Of a stretch of DNA of 64,000 bases, positions 35,363 through 43,199 are shown one piece after another. How positions within the stretch are numbered: the stretch's first letter is position 1; the number at the start of each line of letters is the position of its first letter. The position numbers were made by a program, and so were the translations under genes. The notes under the pieces are model-generated. The model was not told where the DNA came from. It worked only from the letters and a program-made list of their open reading frames with translations, and did not search any database. The stretch spans positions 2,726,501 through 2,790,500 of the forward strand of contig NZ_PGEN01000001.1 of the NCBI RefSeq assembly GCF_002797435.1. Reading direction: 5' to 3'. This DNA is from Sphingomonas koreensis (GTDB lineage: Bacteria > Pseudomonadota > Alphaproteobacteria > Sphingomonadales > Sphingomonadaceae).

Positions 35363-36142
35363 CTAGGACATGATTAGGCCGCCATCGACATTGATGGTCT
35401 GGCCGGTGATGTAGCTGGCGTCCGCGCTGGCGAGGAAGGCGACGAGCGCGGCGACGTCGGCGCCGGTGCCCGCGCGCTTCATCGGGATGCCCTGCACCCA
35501 TTCCTCCATCAGCGCGCCGGGGGCATAGTCGCCCATCAGTCTGCCCCATTCGCGATCGTTATAGTCCCACATGTCGGTGTGGATGATGCCGGGGCAGATC
35601 GCATTGACGGTGATGCCTTGCGTCGCGACTTCCTTGGCGAGGCTCTGGGTCATGCCGACCACGCCGAACTTCGACGCGGCGTAGTGCGGGGTGAAGATGA
35701 AGCCGTCGCGGGCCTGTCCCGACGCGGTGTTGATGAGGCGCCCCGGCTTGCCGCGCGCGCGCAGCCGCCGGATCGCTTCCTGACAGCACAGGAACGCGCC
35801 CTTGGTGTTGACCGCAAGGTTCAGATCCCATTCGCCCTCGGTCAGATCCTCGACCTTCGCGATGGTGATGACCCCGGCATTCTGCACCGCGATGTCGACG
35901 CCTCCGAACGCTTCGGCGGCCTCGAACAATGCCCGCACGTCATCGGCTTTGGTCACGTCGCAGCGCTGCGCGACCACGCCGGTGCCATAGCCCGCCAGCG
36001 CCTGCTCCGCCGGCGACAGGTCGGCCTCGATCGCACCGATGACGATGTTCGCGCCTTCCGATGCGAACCGTTCGGCGATGGCGAGGCCGATCCCCTTGTT
36101 GCCGCCCGAGATGACGGCGCATTTGCCCTCGAAGCGGCGCAT
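35363..36142 (-). CDS. SDR family sugar/polyol dehydrogenase in the RuBisCO-like operon
   Basis: A 259-residue classical SDR with cofactor motif ISGGNKGIG, NAG (VQNAGVI), catalytic S and YxxxK in SGQARDGFIFTPHYAASKFG and the C-terminus GQTINVDGGLIMS, similar to sorbitol/galactitol dehydrogenases. It is nine bases before the RuBisCO-like gene on the minus strand and shares a base with the DUF1680 gene stop (TGATG). The likely role is to oxidise a sugar or aldonate to the keto compound used by the DUF1537 kinase and RuBisCO-like protein. It could instead be the missing L-rhamnose or apiose 1-dehydrogenase; sequence alone does not decide. Confidence 0.82.
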   Translation of the reverse strand: MRRFEGKCAVISGGNKGIGLAIAERFASEGANIVIGAIEADLSPAEQALAGYGTGVVAQRCDVTKADDVRALFEAAEAFGGVDIAVQNAGVITIAKVEDLTEGEWDLNLAVNTKGAFLCCQEAIRRLRARGKPGRLINTASGQARDGFIFTPHYAASKFGVVGMTQSLAKEVATQGITVNAICPGIIHTDMWDYNDREWGRLMGDYAPGALMEEWVQGIPMKRAGTGADVAALVAFLASADASYITGQTINVDGGLIMS

Positions 36143-37971
36143 CACGCCGTCTTGAAATAGGTCGCCGTGCGTTCGGTATCGACCGCATAATAGGGCACGA
36201 ACACCAGGTTCCGCTGGCCGACCTTCGCCCGATAGGATTCGGGATGGCCTGGCATCGGGGTGAGCGCGCCCGGCAGCGGGATCGTCTCCTGATCGATTCC
36301 GTCCCACGGGTTCAGGCCGACATACATCACCGCGCCGCGCATCACCGCCTGCAGGTTCGGGTTCTCCGGGTCGATCGCCAGCGTGCGCAGCGGCTGCGGG
36401 ATGGTCAGCTCGACGATGTCGCCCGCCTTCCACAGCCGGCTGACCGTGGCGAGCTGGCCCGGCGTCGCCGCCTGTGCCTTGCCATTGACCAGCAGTTTCG
36501 CGCCCTTGGTCCAGTGCGGAATGCGCAGCTTCAGGGCGAACCGGCCATTGCCCGCCTTGCGCACCTTGAGCTTCACGGTGTCGGCGACCGGATAGTCGGT
36601 CTCCTGCACCAGCTCGACCGCGCCGCTCGGGCGGTCCCAGGTCACTTCGGACGGGGTGTAGAGGTTGACCAGCAGGCTGTCATCGTCGTGGAAATAGGCG
36701 TTGAGCACATAGTCGGCGACGCCCTGCACCAGCGTGCCCGAACAGCACGGCCATTTCTGGTGGTAATAGCGCTTCTCGCCCTTGGCACCGTAGTCCGAAT
36801 AATAGGGATAGCCGCCGTCGCTGTCGGGCAGGCGCGTGGCGAGCATGGTGTTGTAGAGCGATCGTTCCAGCCCGTCGCCATATTGCGCCTCGCCGGTGAA
36901 GCGGATCAGGTAGCGGGCGAGCTTGAGGTCCGCGAACGCGCCGCACGGCGTCTCGAAATGCGCCTTGGAGGTCTTGAGGCTCTTGGCGAGGTTGCCCTGG
37001 CCCAGCACGACGAACTGCTCCTCCGGACCCCAGCCGCCCGAGGCGAAGCGCTGGGGCTCCATGAACTTCCACGCGTTGATCAGCGCTTTGCGATATTTCT
37101 CGTCGCCCAGATGCAGATAGGCCTGCGCGCCCGACGCGTTGCCGATGGTGTGGCTGTAGGCATGCTTGGTCGGCAGCACGTCCTCGCCCGCGGCGAGCGG
37201 GTCGAACCACTCCTTATTGAGCAGATAGTGCACCGCCATATCGTGATACTTCCTGTCGCCGGTGATCTCGGCGACGTGGAAGAGGTTCTCGGAAATGACA
37301 TAGGTTTCGTCGTACGGCGGCTCGGTCTTGCCGATGCGGTCGCGCGATACGGGCGAGATATATGGGCGGCACTTCTCGATGATGATCGGCAGCAGCGTCT
37401 TGGCCTGCTCGACTCCGCTCAGGCGATACGCATCGACGAGGCCGACGACATATTTGTCCATGACATAGGCGGCCCACTGCGCCTGTGCCTTGGGGCCGGC
37501 ATAGGGGTTGGTCGCGGTGACCATCGCCTTGCCCCATTCGCTGACCAGCAGCTTGACCTTGTCGTGCGCCGCCTGATCGCCGGTCGCTGCGCCATAGCGC
37601 GCGAGGCCGGAGATATACTGCCCCATCGTCAGGCCGGCGACGAAGCCATCCCTGTCGTACCAGCCGCCCATGTCAGGGCCGGGCGCCGGCAGGCCGGCAT
37701 TCTGGCGGAACACCTTGAGAATGCGGTCATTGTCGAGCGCGAGGAAATGCGCGTGGATATGGTCGAACTGACGCTTGATGCGGCCGCCGGTGAGCTTGAC
37801 CTTGCCGTACGCGAACTCGCGCATCGCTTCCTTGCCCTTGAGCGCGCTCGAAGCCTGGCCGGAAAACGGGGCCGCGGCGAGTGCGTTCGCGGGCAGGGCA
37901 CCCATCCCGGCTGCGGTGGTGGCGCAGGCGGCGCAGTGCATGAAATGTCGCCGCGACAAGCTGTCAGTCAT
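36142..37971 (-). CDS. Tat-exported DUF1680 (GH127-like) beta-L-arabinofuranosidase-type hydrolase
   Basis: A 609-residue protein with a twin-arginine signal (SLSRRHFMHCAACATTAAG). The (alpha/alpha)6 barrel includes GWYDRDGFVAGLTMGQYISGLA, and the cysteine-zinc site of the GH127 family is recognisable: E340 and C343 in FETPCG and the pair C409-C410 in KWPCCSG, where the first of the pair is the expected nucleophile. A C-terminal beta domain ends the protein. GH127 enzymes remove beta-L-arabinofuranose; other DUF1680 clades have other targets. ATG 37971 has GGAGGG five bases upstream; the in-frame upstream region runs over the operator and was rejected. It leads the operon containing the SDR, RuBisCO-like protein, kinase and GH106-like protein. 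Confidence 0.83.
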   Translation of the reverse strand: MTDSLSRRHFMHCAACATTAAGMGALPANALAAAPFSGQASSALKGKEAMREFAYGKVKLTGGRIKRQFDHIHAHFLALDNDRILKVFRQNAGLPAPGPDMGGWYDRDGFVAGLTMGQYISGLARYGAATGDQAAHDKVKLLVSEWGKAMVTATNPYAGPKAQAQWAAYVMDKYVVGLVDAYRLSGVEQAKTLLPIIIEKCRPYISPVSRDRIGKTEPPYDETYVISENLFHVAEITGDRKYHDMAVHYLLNKEWFDPLAAGEDVLPTKHAYSHTIGNASGAQAYLHLGDEKYRKALINAWKFMEPQRFASGGWGPEEQFVVLGQGNLAKSLKTSKAHFETPCGAFADLKLARYLIRFTGEAQYGDGLERSLYNTMLATRLPDSDGGYPYYSDYGAKGEKRYYHQKWPCCSGTLVQGVADYVLNAYFHDDDSLLVNLYTPSEVTWDRPSGAVELVQETDYPVADTVKLKVRKAGNGRFALKLRIPHWTKGAKLLVNGKAQAATPGQLATVSRLWKAGDIVELTIPQPLRTLAIDPENPNLQAVMRGAVMYVGLNPWDGIDQETIPLPGALTPMPGHPESYRAKVGQRNLVFVPYYAVDTERTATYFKTA

Positions 37972-38036
37972 CCAATCCCTCCATAGGCGTCGGCTCTCCT
38001 TTCGAATCCCTTCGGATTCGCGAAGAATTGAAAATA

Positions 38037-38050
38037 TAATAGTACTATTA
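38037..38050. promoter_or_regulatory. AT-rich palindromic operator (motif A, site 3)
   Basis: TAATAGTACTATTA, a perfect 14-base palindrome 66 bases upstream of the DUF1680 gene that leads the RuBisCO-like operon. It matches the motif A sites at 1167 and 21643 in both half-sites, with one extra central base pair. Confidence 0.62.
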
Positions 38051-38201
38051 CAATTGGAGCGCAACCGATCGAAGGCCGGCGGGCCGATATTCGGGTTTCC
38101 CTGTTCGGCCTGTTAGGTCGTGGACCCATAAACGGCCCCTTTCGGCACGAGGGCCGAATGTCCGAAATGGGTGGAAAGCGGTCGATGACGACGATAGCCT
38201 C

Positions 38202-38543
38202 ATGCAGATGTCAGCATATAGAGAGATAGAAGAGGTTGCGGTGCGACCGAGCCATATCAATGGCGGAGAAGCTGGCTGGGGCTTCACGATGTGGAGTTCC
38301 GAGATTGACGACGATGCTCCGCACAGATCGTTGTTAGAACGGTTTGCAGCTACGTATCCCGAGGCGGGCATTGAACTGCCGCCCTTTCAAAACTTGGAAG
38401 ACTACATCGAGGCTACCGCATCATGGTGCGGGGGTGCCGTTTCCATCTACTACGAAACCGTATTGAGCTATTTATGGCTGTGGTCTTCCGACCGTGAGGC
38501 ACTGCGGTCATTTCGCGCTGCGCTTTTGCCCCTCACCGTCTGA
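38202..38543 (+). CDS. Hypothetical 113-residue acidic protein
   Basis: A short protein, MQMSAYREIEEVAVRP..., acidic and rich in W and Y (GEAGWGFTMWSSEIDDD, SWCGGAVSIYYETVLSYLWLWSSDRE), with no signal peptide or membrane segment. I do not recognise its family. Its base composition is visibly less GC-rich than the glycosidase genes and its codon use differs, which suggests recent acquisition. It sits alone between the RuBisCO-like operon promoter and a Sel1-like gene, with dispersed repeat fragments on both sides. A second ATG at 38208 is an equally possible start. It could be an immunity-type or orphan cargo protein, but nothing proves this. Confidence 0.5.
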   Translation: MQMSAYREIEEVAVRPSHINGGEAGWGFTMWSSEIDDDAPHRSLLERFAATYPEAGIELPPFQNLEDYIEATASWCGGAVSIYYETVLSYLWLWSSDREALRSFRAALLPLTV

Positions 38544-38563
38544 CCTAAGCGTCCGCAAAGGAG

Positions 38564-38640
38564 TCGCTTACTGCCAGTCCGCTTTTGGCTCGCGGCTCTC
38601 GCGCCAGAACGACCGGAAAGGGAGGTTAGCTGCCGTTCAC
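38564..38640 (+). repeat. Dispersed direct repeat, copy 1
   Basis: About 77 bases closely match 46829-46907, beginning TCGCTT-CTGCCAGTCCGC and ending GCTGCCGTTC. The copy overlaps the last codons of the Sel1-like gene. Shorter fragments resembling the inner part (GACCGgAA...GGTGGAAAG) occur near 38160, 39150 and 46660. Confidence 0.7.
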
Positions 38641-39117
38641 GATCGCGGGTTTCAGCCCCACCAGCATCGCTTGTGCCTCTTCACGTTCGTACTGGGTAAT
38701 GTAGTCAGAAGCGTTCGCAGCGGCGAGGCACCGAAGGGCCGCCTGCACGTCCTTTCGGACGCCTGTGCCGCTCAGGTAGCATTTCGCCATCTCAAGCTGC
38801 GCGCTACCGTCGCCTGCCCGGGCAACTCGCTCGTACCAGCGAAACATCGTCCGCTTCTTCCCCATCTCGCGGTAGAGTGCCGCAATGTTCGTAGCTGCCG
38901 CATGACTGCCGCGCTTCCAAGCCTTCCGATAGAGCGCCATCGCCATAGCTTTGTCGGCCGCGACGCCTTCGCCGACATCGTACATATAGCCCAAAGCTTG
39001 GAGGCACATGGCATCTCCAAGGGCCGCCCCTCTCTCGTAGCATTGCAACGCATGAGCGAAATTACCCGCTTCTGCTGCGTTGTATGCAATTCGGAGAAGC
39101 GCATCGGTATCCGGCAT
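38626..39117 (-). CDS. Sel1-like/TPR repeat protein
   Basis: A 163-residue helical-repeat protein starting MPDTDALLRIAYNAAEAGNF. It has about three Sel1-type repeats (ALQCYERGAALGDAMCLQALGYMYDVGEGV, AMALYRKAWKRGSHAAATNIAALYRE, MFRWYERVARAGDGSAQLEMAKCYLSGTGV). Such proteins are protein-interaction scaffolds. No signal peptide is visible. An in-frame start at 39162 adds fifteen basic residues but the ATG at 39117 begins the repeat architecture neatly. The final residues IVNGS are encoded by the dispersed repeat at 38564-38640, so the gene end may have been reshaped by repeat insertion. It has no functional link to the sugar genes around it. Confidence 0.72.
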   Translation of the reverse strand: MPDTDALLRIAYNAAEAGNFAHALQCYERGAALGDAMCLQALGYMYDVGEGVAADKAMAMALYRKAWKRGSHAAATNIAALYREMGKKRTMFRWYERVARAGDGSAQLEMAKCYLSGTGVRKDVQAALRCLAAANASDYITQYEREEAQAMLVGLKPAIVNGS

Positions 39118-39211
39118 GACCCGCAATTGGCATTTTTTTGAGCGCAGGACCAATGACCGCAACGGGGTCGCTTCGGGAAAGGCCGCTTTTATCAGTCCAC
39201 GGCCTGGCCGG

Positions 39212-39320
39212 CCGTCACCCCCGCCTTGTGCCCGGGTCCAGCGGGAGGCGAGTGCAGGACGGGAGGCTCGAGCGAATTGGTCGGGAAGCCGTGGACCTCG
39301 GCACAGGGCCGGGGTGACGG
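39212..39320. repeat. Inverted-repeat element (REP/MITE-like), degenerate copy
   Basis: About 109 bases with imperfect 30-base terminal arms (CCGTCACCCCCGCCTTGTGC at the left, GGCACAGGGCCGGGGTGACG near the right end). It is the same element family as 46695-46804 and 60805-60915. It fills the gap between the Sel1-like gene and regulator 2. Confidence 0.7.
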
Positions 39321-39354
39321 TGGAGGGGTTGGTCCTGGAAGCCCTTCGAAACCT

Positions 39355-40128
39355 CTATTTGCGGCGCTTGGCCGTGCTCTTCTCGATCCGCGACACGCCG
39401 TGGCCGATGATATCGCGCATGGCGCGCGCGGCGCGTTCGCCGTCGCCGGCTTCGATCGCGTCGACGATCTGGGCGTGGCCGCGGACGCTGGTCTGGTGTT
39501 CTTCGGCCTCGTTGACCGGCGAGCTCATCCGGAACGACGCCATCAGCGCGGTCTCGATCACCGCCGAGAGCGATCGCATCAGCGCATTGTCCGATGCACG
39601 CCCGATCGCCTTGTGGAACTGGAGGTCGGCCTCGGCGAAATCGCGCGCGCTGTCGGTCGCGTCGCGCATCCCCGCGAGGTGACGGCGCATCTCGGCCAGG
39701 TCCTCGTCGGTGCGGCGCTCGGCCGCAGCACGGGCGGCGGCGGACTCGATCGCGACGCGGATCTCGGCCAGGTCGCGCAGGAACGCCATGTCGAAACCCT
39801 GGCTCACCTTCCACGCCAGGATGTCGGCATCGAAGTAATTCCAGTGCGAACTGTCGAGCACCGTGGTGCCGACGCGCGTCTTGGACACGATCAGCCCCTT
39901 CGCGGTCAGCGTCTTGAAGACTTCGCGCAACACCGTGCGCGAAATCCCGAACCGCGCGAGGATTTCCGCCTCCTGCGGCAGCTTGGCACCCGGCGCGATG
40001 ACGCCGGAAAGGATCTCGTTACCCAGAGTCTGCGCCACCTGATCGTGGCTGGAACGGATGTTGCGCGCGAACCGGCCGAAACGGGGTTCGTCCTTCTCGC
40101 TGCCCTTCTGTTCGTTCACCCGTAACAC
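39355..40128 (-). CDS. GntR/FadR-family (FCD) transcriptional regulator 2
   Basis: A 257-residue regulator with an N-terminal winged helix (LGNEILSGVIAPGAKLPQE, GISRTVLREVFKTLTAKGLI), the hinge SSHWNYFDADILAWK typical of sugar-acid regulators, and an FCD domain (RDLAEIRVAIESAAARAAAE, DLQFHKAIGRAS). It probably responds to an aldonate or keto-deoxy acid. The GTG at 40128 has AGGA just upstream; a GTG at 40119 is an alternative. It lies downstream of TonB receptor 2 on the same strand but is separated by over 200 bases with a strong hairpin, so it likely has its own promoter. Its targets are not proven; motif A or the CATCATA motif are candidates. Confidence 0.88.
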   Translation of the reverse strand: MLRVNEQKGSEKDEPRFGRFARNIRSSHDQVAQTLGNEILSGVIAPGAKLPQEAEILARFGISRTVLREVFKTLTAKGLIVSKTRVGTTVLDSSHWNYFDADILAWKVSQGFDMAFLRDLAEIRVAIESAAARAAAERRTDEDLAEMRRHLAGMRDATDSARDFAEADLQFHKAIGRASDNALMRSLSAVIETALMASFRMSSPVNEAEEHQTSVRGHAQIVDAIEAGDGERAARAMRDIIGHGVSRIEKSTAKRRK

Positions 40129-40264
40129 CCGTTCCTGCTCCCCTTGCCGGTTCGCGCGCGCCGTCCGTTTCAGGAGAGCGGCACGTGGCCGGTCTCTCTG
40201 TATGCGGCGAAGCGCTGCGCTTTTCCATCCGCGATTTGTTCCGCGTACCGGCCTCGAATGAAGC

Positions 40265-40306
40265 GGGGCGCTCCGTCATGGCCAGACGGCCGTGACGAAG
40301 CGCCCC
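40265..40306 (-). terminator. Long hairpin after TonB receptor 2, probable terminator
   Basis: Two 19-base arms (GGGGCGCTCCGTCATGGCC and GGCCGTGACGAAGCGCCCC) pair with two wobble-type mismatches around a four-base loop. It lies 34 bases past the receptor stop on the minus strand. No clear T-run follows, so it may stabilise the transcript end or act bidirectionally. Confidence 0.55.
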
Positions 40307-40339
40307 TTAGCCGCGCCGGGGAGGGGTGGCAGGCGGCTG

Positions 40340-43108
40340 TCAGAAGCGGACCCGGACACCCGCCGAGACGCGGCGGCCCGTGGTACGGTACTCCTTGGTG
40401 CGGTCCTCGCTCATCGAGTAGAGGAACTCCTTGGCATTGTTCAGATTCACGGCGTCGGCAAAGATGGTGAAGTTCGACGTGACGTCATAGGCCAGGCTCA
40501 CATCGAGCTGGCCGTAGCCCTTGAAATATTCCTGCTCCGAATTGCGGCCGATCGCGGTCTGGAGGAAGTCGTCGCGATAGGTGTACGCGACACGGGCCTG
40601 GACGCCATATTTCTCGTAGAAGCCGACAAGGCTGTACGAATATTCCGAAAGACCTTCCAGGCTGTAGCTTTGGCCTGCGACGATGCTGGGATATTGCGCG
40701 TCGGACTCGGTGTAGTTGAAGCTGGTCTGGACGCCGAAGCCATCGAATGGTGCGGGCAGCCAGTTGCCGAACGACTGGCGGTAGCCGACCTCGAAGCCCT
40801 TCACGGTTGCGCCCTTGCCATTGGCAGGCACGGTGACGCGGAACTTGATCTGATCGACGATCTCGTCGGTCGTGACGGTGGTCACGAACGAGCCGATCTT
40901 CTTGTAGAAGGCGGCAACGTTGATCAGCGAATCCCGAGCGAAATACCATTCGGCACCGAGCTCGACCTGATCCGCGCGGAACGGCTGCAAGTCGGGGTTG
41001 CCGCGACGGATCGTCTCGTTGCCCGGATTGGTCTGGACCGACATGCGCGGGGACAGGTCGGTCAGCGTCGGGCGCGTCATCACCTTGGATGCGGCGAAGC
41101 GGAGGATGAGATCGTCCGTGACCGAAAGCCGCATGTTGAGCGACGGGAGCCAGTCGTCATATTTGCCGCGGAAGTTCACCGGAACGGCCGTGGGGGTCAG
41201 GATGATGTCGTTCTGACCGGTCGGGTTGCCGTTCGCATCGAGCCGCGGACGGGCGCTGACGATCGTGCGCGACGCACCCGAGGAGGTGTAGTCGGTATTC
41301 TCGTAGCGCAGGCCGAGGTTGATCACGAGCGGCATGCCCGCGACTTCGGTATCGAGCGAGCCCATCAGATAGGCCGATTTCACCTTCTCGTCGATCACAG
41401 AGGAAGCCGTGGCCGAGCGGACGGCGGGGTCGAAGACGAGGCCGTCCTGGGTGGCGAACTGGTCGACCTGGCGGACCAGCGCATGCGGATCGTAGATCAG
41501 CCAGTCGCGCAGGATGTTGCCGTCATGGCTGGCAAAGAAGTTGCGGCCGGTTGATTCGAACAGCGAAGCGGGAAGCACGCGATCGGATCCGCAATAGCGG
41601 CATTGCTGATCGAACGGCGTTTCATAGCCGTCGATCGACTTGATCCGGCTCGATGCCATCACGCCGGCGGTCAGCGTCAGATTGCCGCCGCCCGGCTTCC
41701 ATTCGACGTCGGCCTTGTACTCCTCGATCTCGTCGTCGCCGTCCGATCCGCCGCCCCAGATATAATAGTGCGCGGTCACGCCCTGCGGGTTGGTCGCGGC
41801 GTTGGCGTAATTGGGGCTGGTGAAGCCGTAGTCGTAGATCGGGCTGCCGCTGCGGCGGTCGAACCAGTGATCGATATTCTTGCGGCGGATGGTGGTGAAC
41901 AGGTTGTTGGCGTGCCCGCGCTTGCGCGCGTCCGACAGCGACATGTCGAGCCCGACCTTGAGGTCGTCGGTCGGGCGCCAGTCGACATTGATGCCGAACT
42001 GGCTCGTCGTCACGTTGCGGTCGTCATACTGGATGATCTGGTCGACGAAGCCGCCGACATAGCGCTGGTACACCGCTTCGCCGCCGGTCTGGACGCCGTT
42101 GACGATGCTGCCGCCCTTCACCACCTGCTCGACCAGGGTGCCGCCCGAGAAATCGTAGGCGAGACCGGTCTGCTGTTCGATGAAACGGGCCTTCGATACC
42201 AGTGCGTCGATCGTTACGGTCAGCTTGTCGCTCGGGCGCATCTGCACCGCGGCGTTGAAGCCCCAGCGGGTCATTTCGCGCTCGAAGAAGAAGGGCGACA
42301 GGTTGGACGGCATCGAGACGCCTGAGAAGGGCGTGACACCCGGCCCGACGCGCGCGCCGGCGACGCCGCCGGCGGTATAGTAGCTGTCGGTCGACGAGCG
42401 GCGGACATGGCCCGCACCGATGGTGAACTCGTCGATCCGGTTGTCCTGCTTGGCCCAGACGCCGGCCAGTGCGACGCCGAAGGTGCCGGCATCGTTCTTC
42501 CAGCTTGCCACGCCCGAGAATTCGGGGTTCCAGCTGTCGGCGATCTCCGACCACATGCCGGTCGCGGCGCCGGCGAACTTGAAGCCCGTCTTCTGGTCGA
42601 GCGGACGCAGCGTCTTGACGTTGATCGTCGCGCCGATCGACGATCCGTTGAGGTTCGCCTGGGGCGATTTGTACACATCCGCGCCCGAGATGATCTCCGA
42701 CGGGATCACGTCGAACGAGAATTCGCGGCCGTTATTGTCGGTCGCCAGCGTACGGCCGTTGACGGTGACGGCATTGAATTTGGGGCCGAAGCCGCGGACG
42801 GTGACGTAGCGGCCCTCGCCGCGATTGCGCTCGATCGTGACGCCGGCGACGCGCTGGAGCGACTCGGCGACGTTCTGGTCGGGCAGCTTGCCCAGATCCT
42901 CGGCGACGATCGAATCGACCACGGCGACCGCATTGCGCTTGATGTCGATCGCGGCGCGCTCGGAAGCGCGGATGCCGGTGACCAGGATTTCCTCTTCCGC
43001 TGGTGCGGCTTCCTCGGCCGCCGGCGCGTCCTGCGCAAGGGCGGGCTGGGCCAGCGTCAGAGCGCCTCCGGCGACAGCACACAGCAACAGGGCACGGCGA
43101 AACTTCAT
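40340..43108 (-). CDS. TonB-dependent outer-membrane receptor 2
   Basis: A 922-residue receptor with a signal peptide (ALTLAQPALAQDAP), an acidic linker, the motif EEILVTGIRASERAAIDIKRN, a plug (VVDSIVAEDLGKLPDQNVAESLQRVAGVTIERNRGEGRYVTVRG) and a long barrel ending VSAGVRVRF. A pair of cysteines, QQCRYCGSD, in an extracellular loop is unusual and may form a disulfide. It is larger than receptor 1 and only distantly similar, so its ligand probably differs. A strong ribosome site (AAGGAGGGGAAG) and a motif A palindrome 68 bases upstream mark its own promoter, although it also follows the MFS and enolase-family genes on the same strand. Confidence 0.92.
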   Translation of the reverse strand: MKFRRALLLCAVAGGALTLAQPALAQDAPAAEEAAPAEEEILVTGIRASERAAIDIKRNAVAVVDSIVAEDLGKLPDQNVAESLQRVAGVTIERNRGEGRYVTVRGFGPKFNAVTVNGRTLATDNNGREFSFDVIPSEIISGADVYKSPQANLNGSSIGATINVKTLRPLDQKTGFKFAGAATGMWSEIADSWNPEFSGVASWKNDAGTFGVALAGVWAKQDNRIDEFTIGAGHVRRSSTDSYYTAGGVAGARVGPGVTPFSGVSMPSNLSPFFFEREMTRWGFNAAVQMRPSDKLTVTIDALVSKARFIEQQTGLAYDFSGGTLVEQVVKGGSIVNGVQTGGEAVYQRYVGGFVDQIIQYDDRNVTTSQFGINVDWRPTDDLKVGLDMSLSDARKRGHANNLFTTIRRKNIDHWFDRRSGSPIYDYGFTSPNYANAATNPQGVTAHYYIWGGGSDGDDEIEEYKADVEWKPGGGNLTLTAGVMASSRIKSIDGYETPFDQQCRYCGSDRVLPASLFESTGRNFFASHDGNILRDWLIYDPHALVRQVDQFATQDGLVFDPAVRSATASSVIDEKVKSAYLMGSLDTEVAGMPLVINLGLRYENTDYTSSGASRTIVSARPRLDANGNPTGQNDIILTPTAVPVNFRGKYDDWLPSLNMRLSVTDDLILRFAASKVMTRPTLTDLSPRMSVQTNPGNETIRRGNPDLQPFRADQVELGAEWYFARDSLINVAAFYKKIGSFVTTVTTDEIVDQIKFRVTVPANGKGATVKGFEVGYRQSFGNWLPAPFDGFGVQTSFNYTESDAQYPSIVAGQSYSLEGLSEYSYSLVGFYEKYGVQARVAYTYRDDFLQTAIGRNSEQEYFKGYGQLDVSLAYDVTSNFTIFADAVNLNNAKEFLYSMSEDRTKEYRTTGRRVSAGVRVRF

Positions 43109-43175
43109 CTTCCCCTCCTTGGAGATCCTTGTTTGACGCGAGAATGACGCAAGCCAATCCGTATGTCAAATTATC

Positions 43176-43189
43176 ATAATACGTATTAT
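43176..43189. promoter_or_regulatory. AT-rich palindromic operator (motif A, site 4)
   Basis: ATAATACGTATTAT, a perfect 14-base palindrome between the MFS gene end (43200) and the TonB receptor 2 start (43108). It has the same half-sites as the other motif A sites and suggests the receptor belongs to the same regulon as the rhamnose, GH29 and RuBisCO-like operons. Confidence 0.62.
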
Positions 43190-43199
43190 AAATTGGCGC

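Noticed and set aside
37972..38064. N-terminal extension of the DUF1680 protein
   Set aside because: It would translate the motif A palindrome; the Tat signal and GGAGGG site fit ATG 37971.
39212..39320. Insertion sequence or CRISPR array
   Set aside because: There is no transposase gene and no regular repeat-spacer pattern; only short inverted-repeat elements are present.
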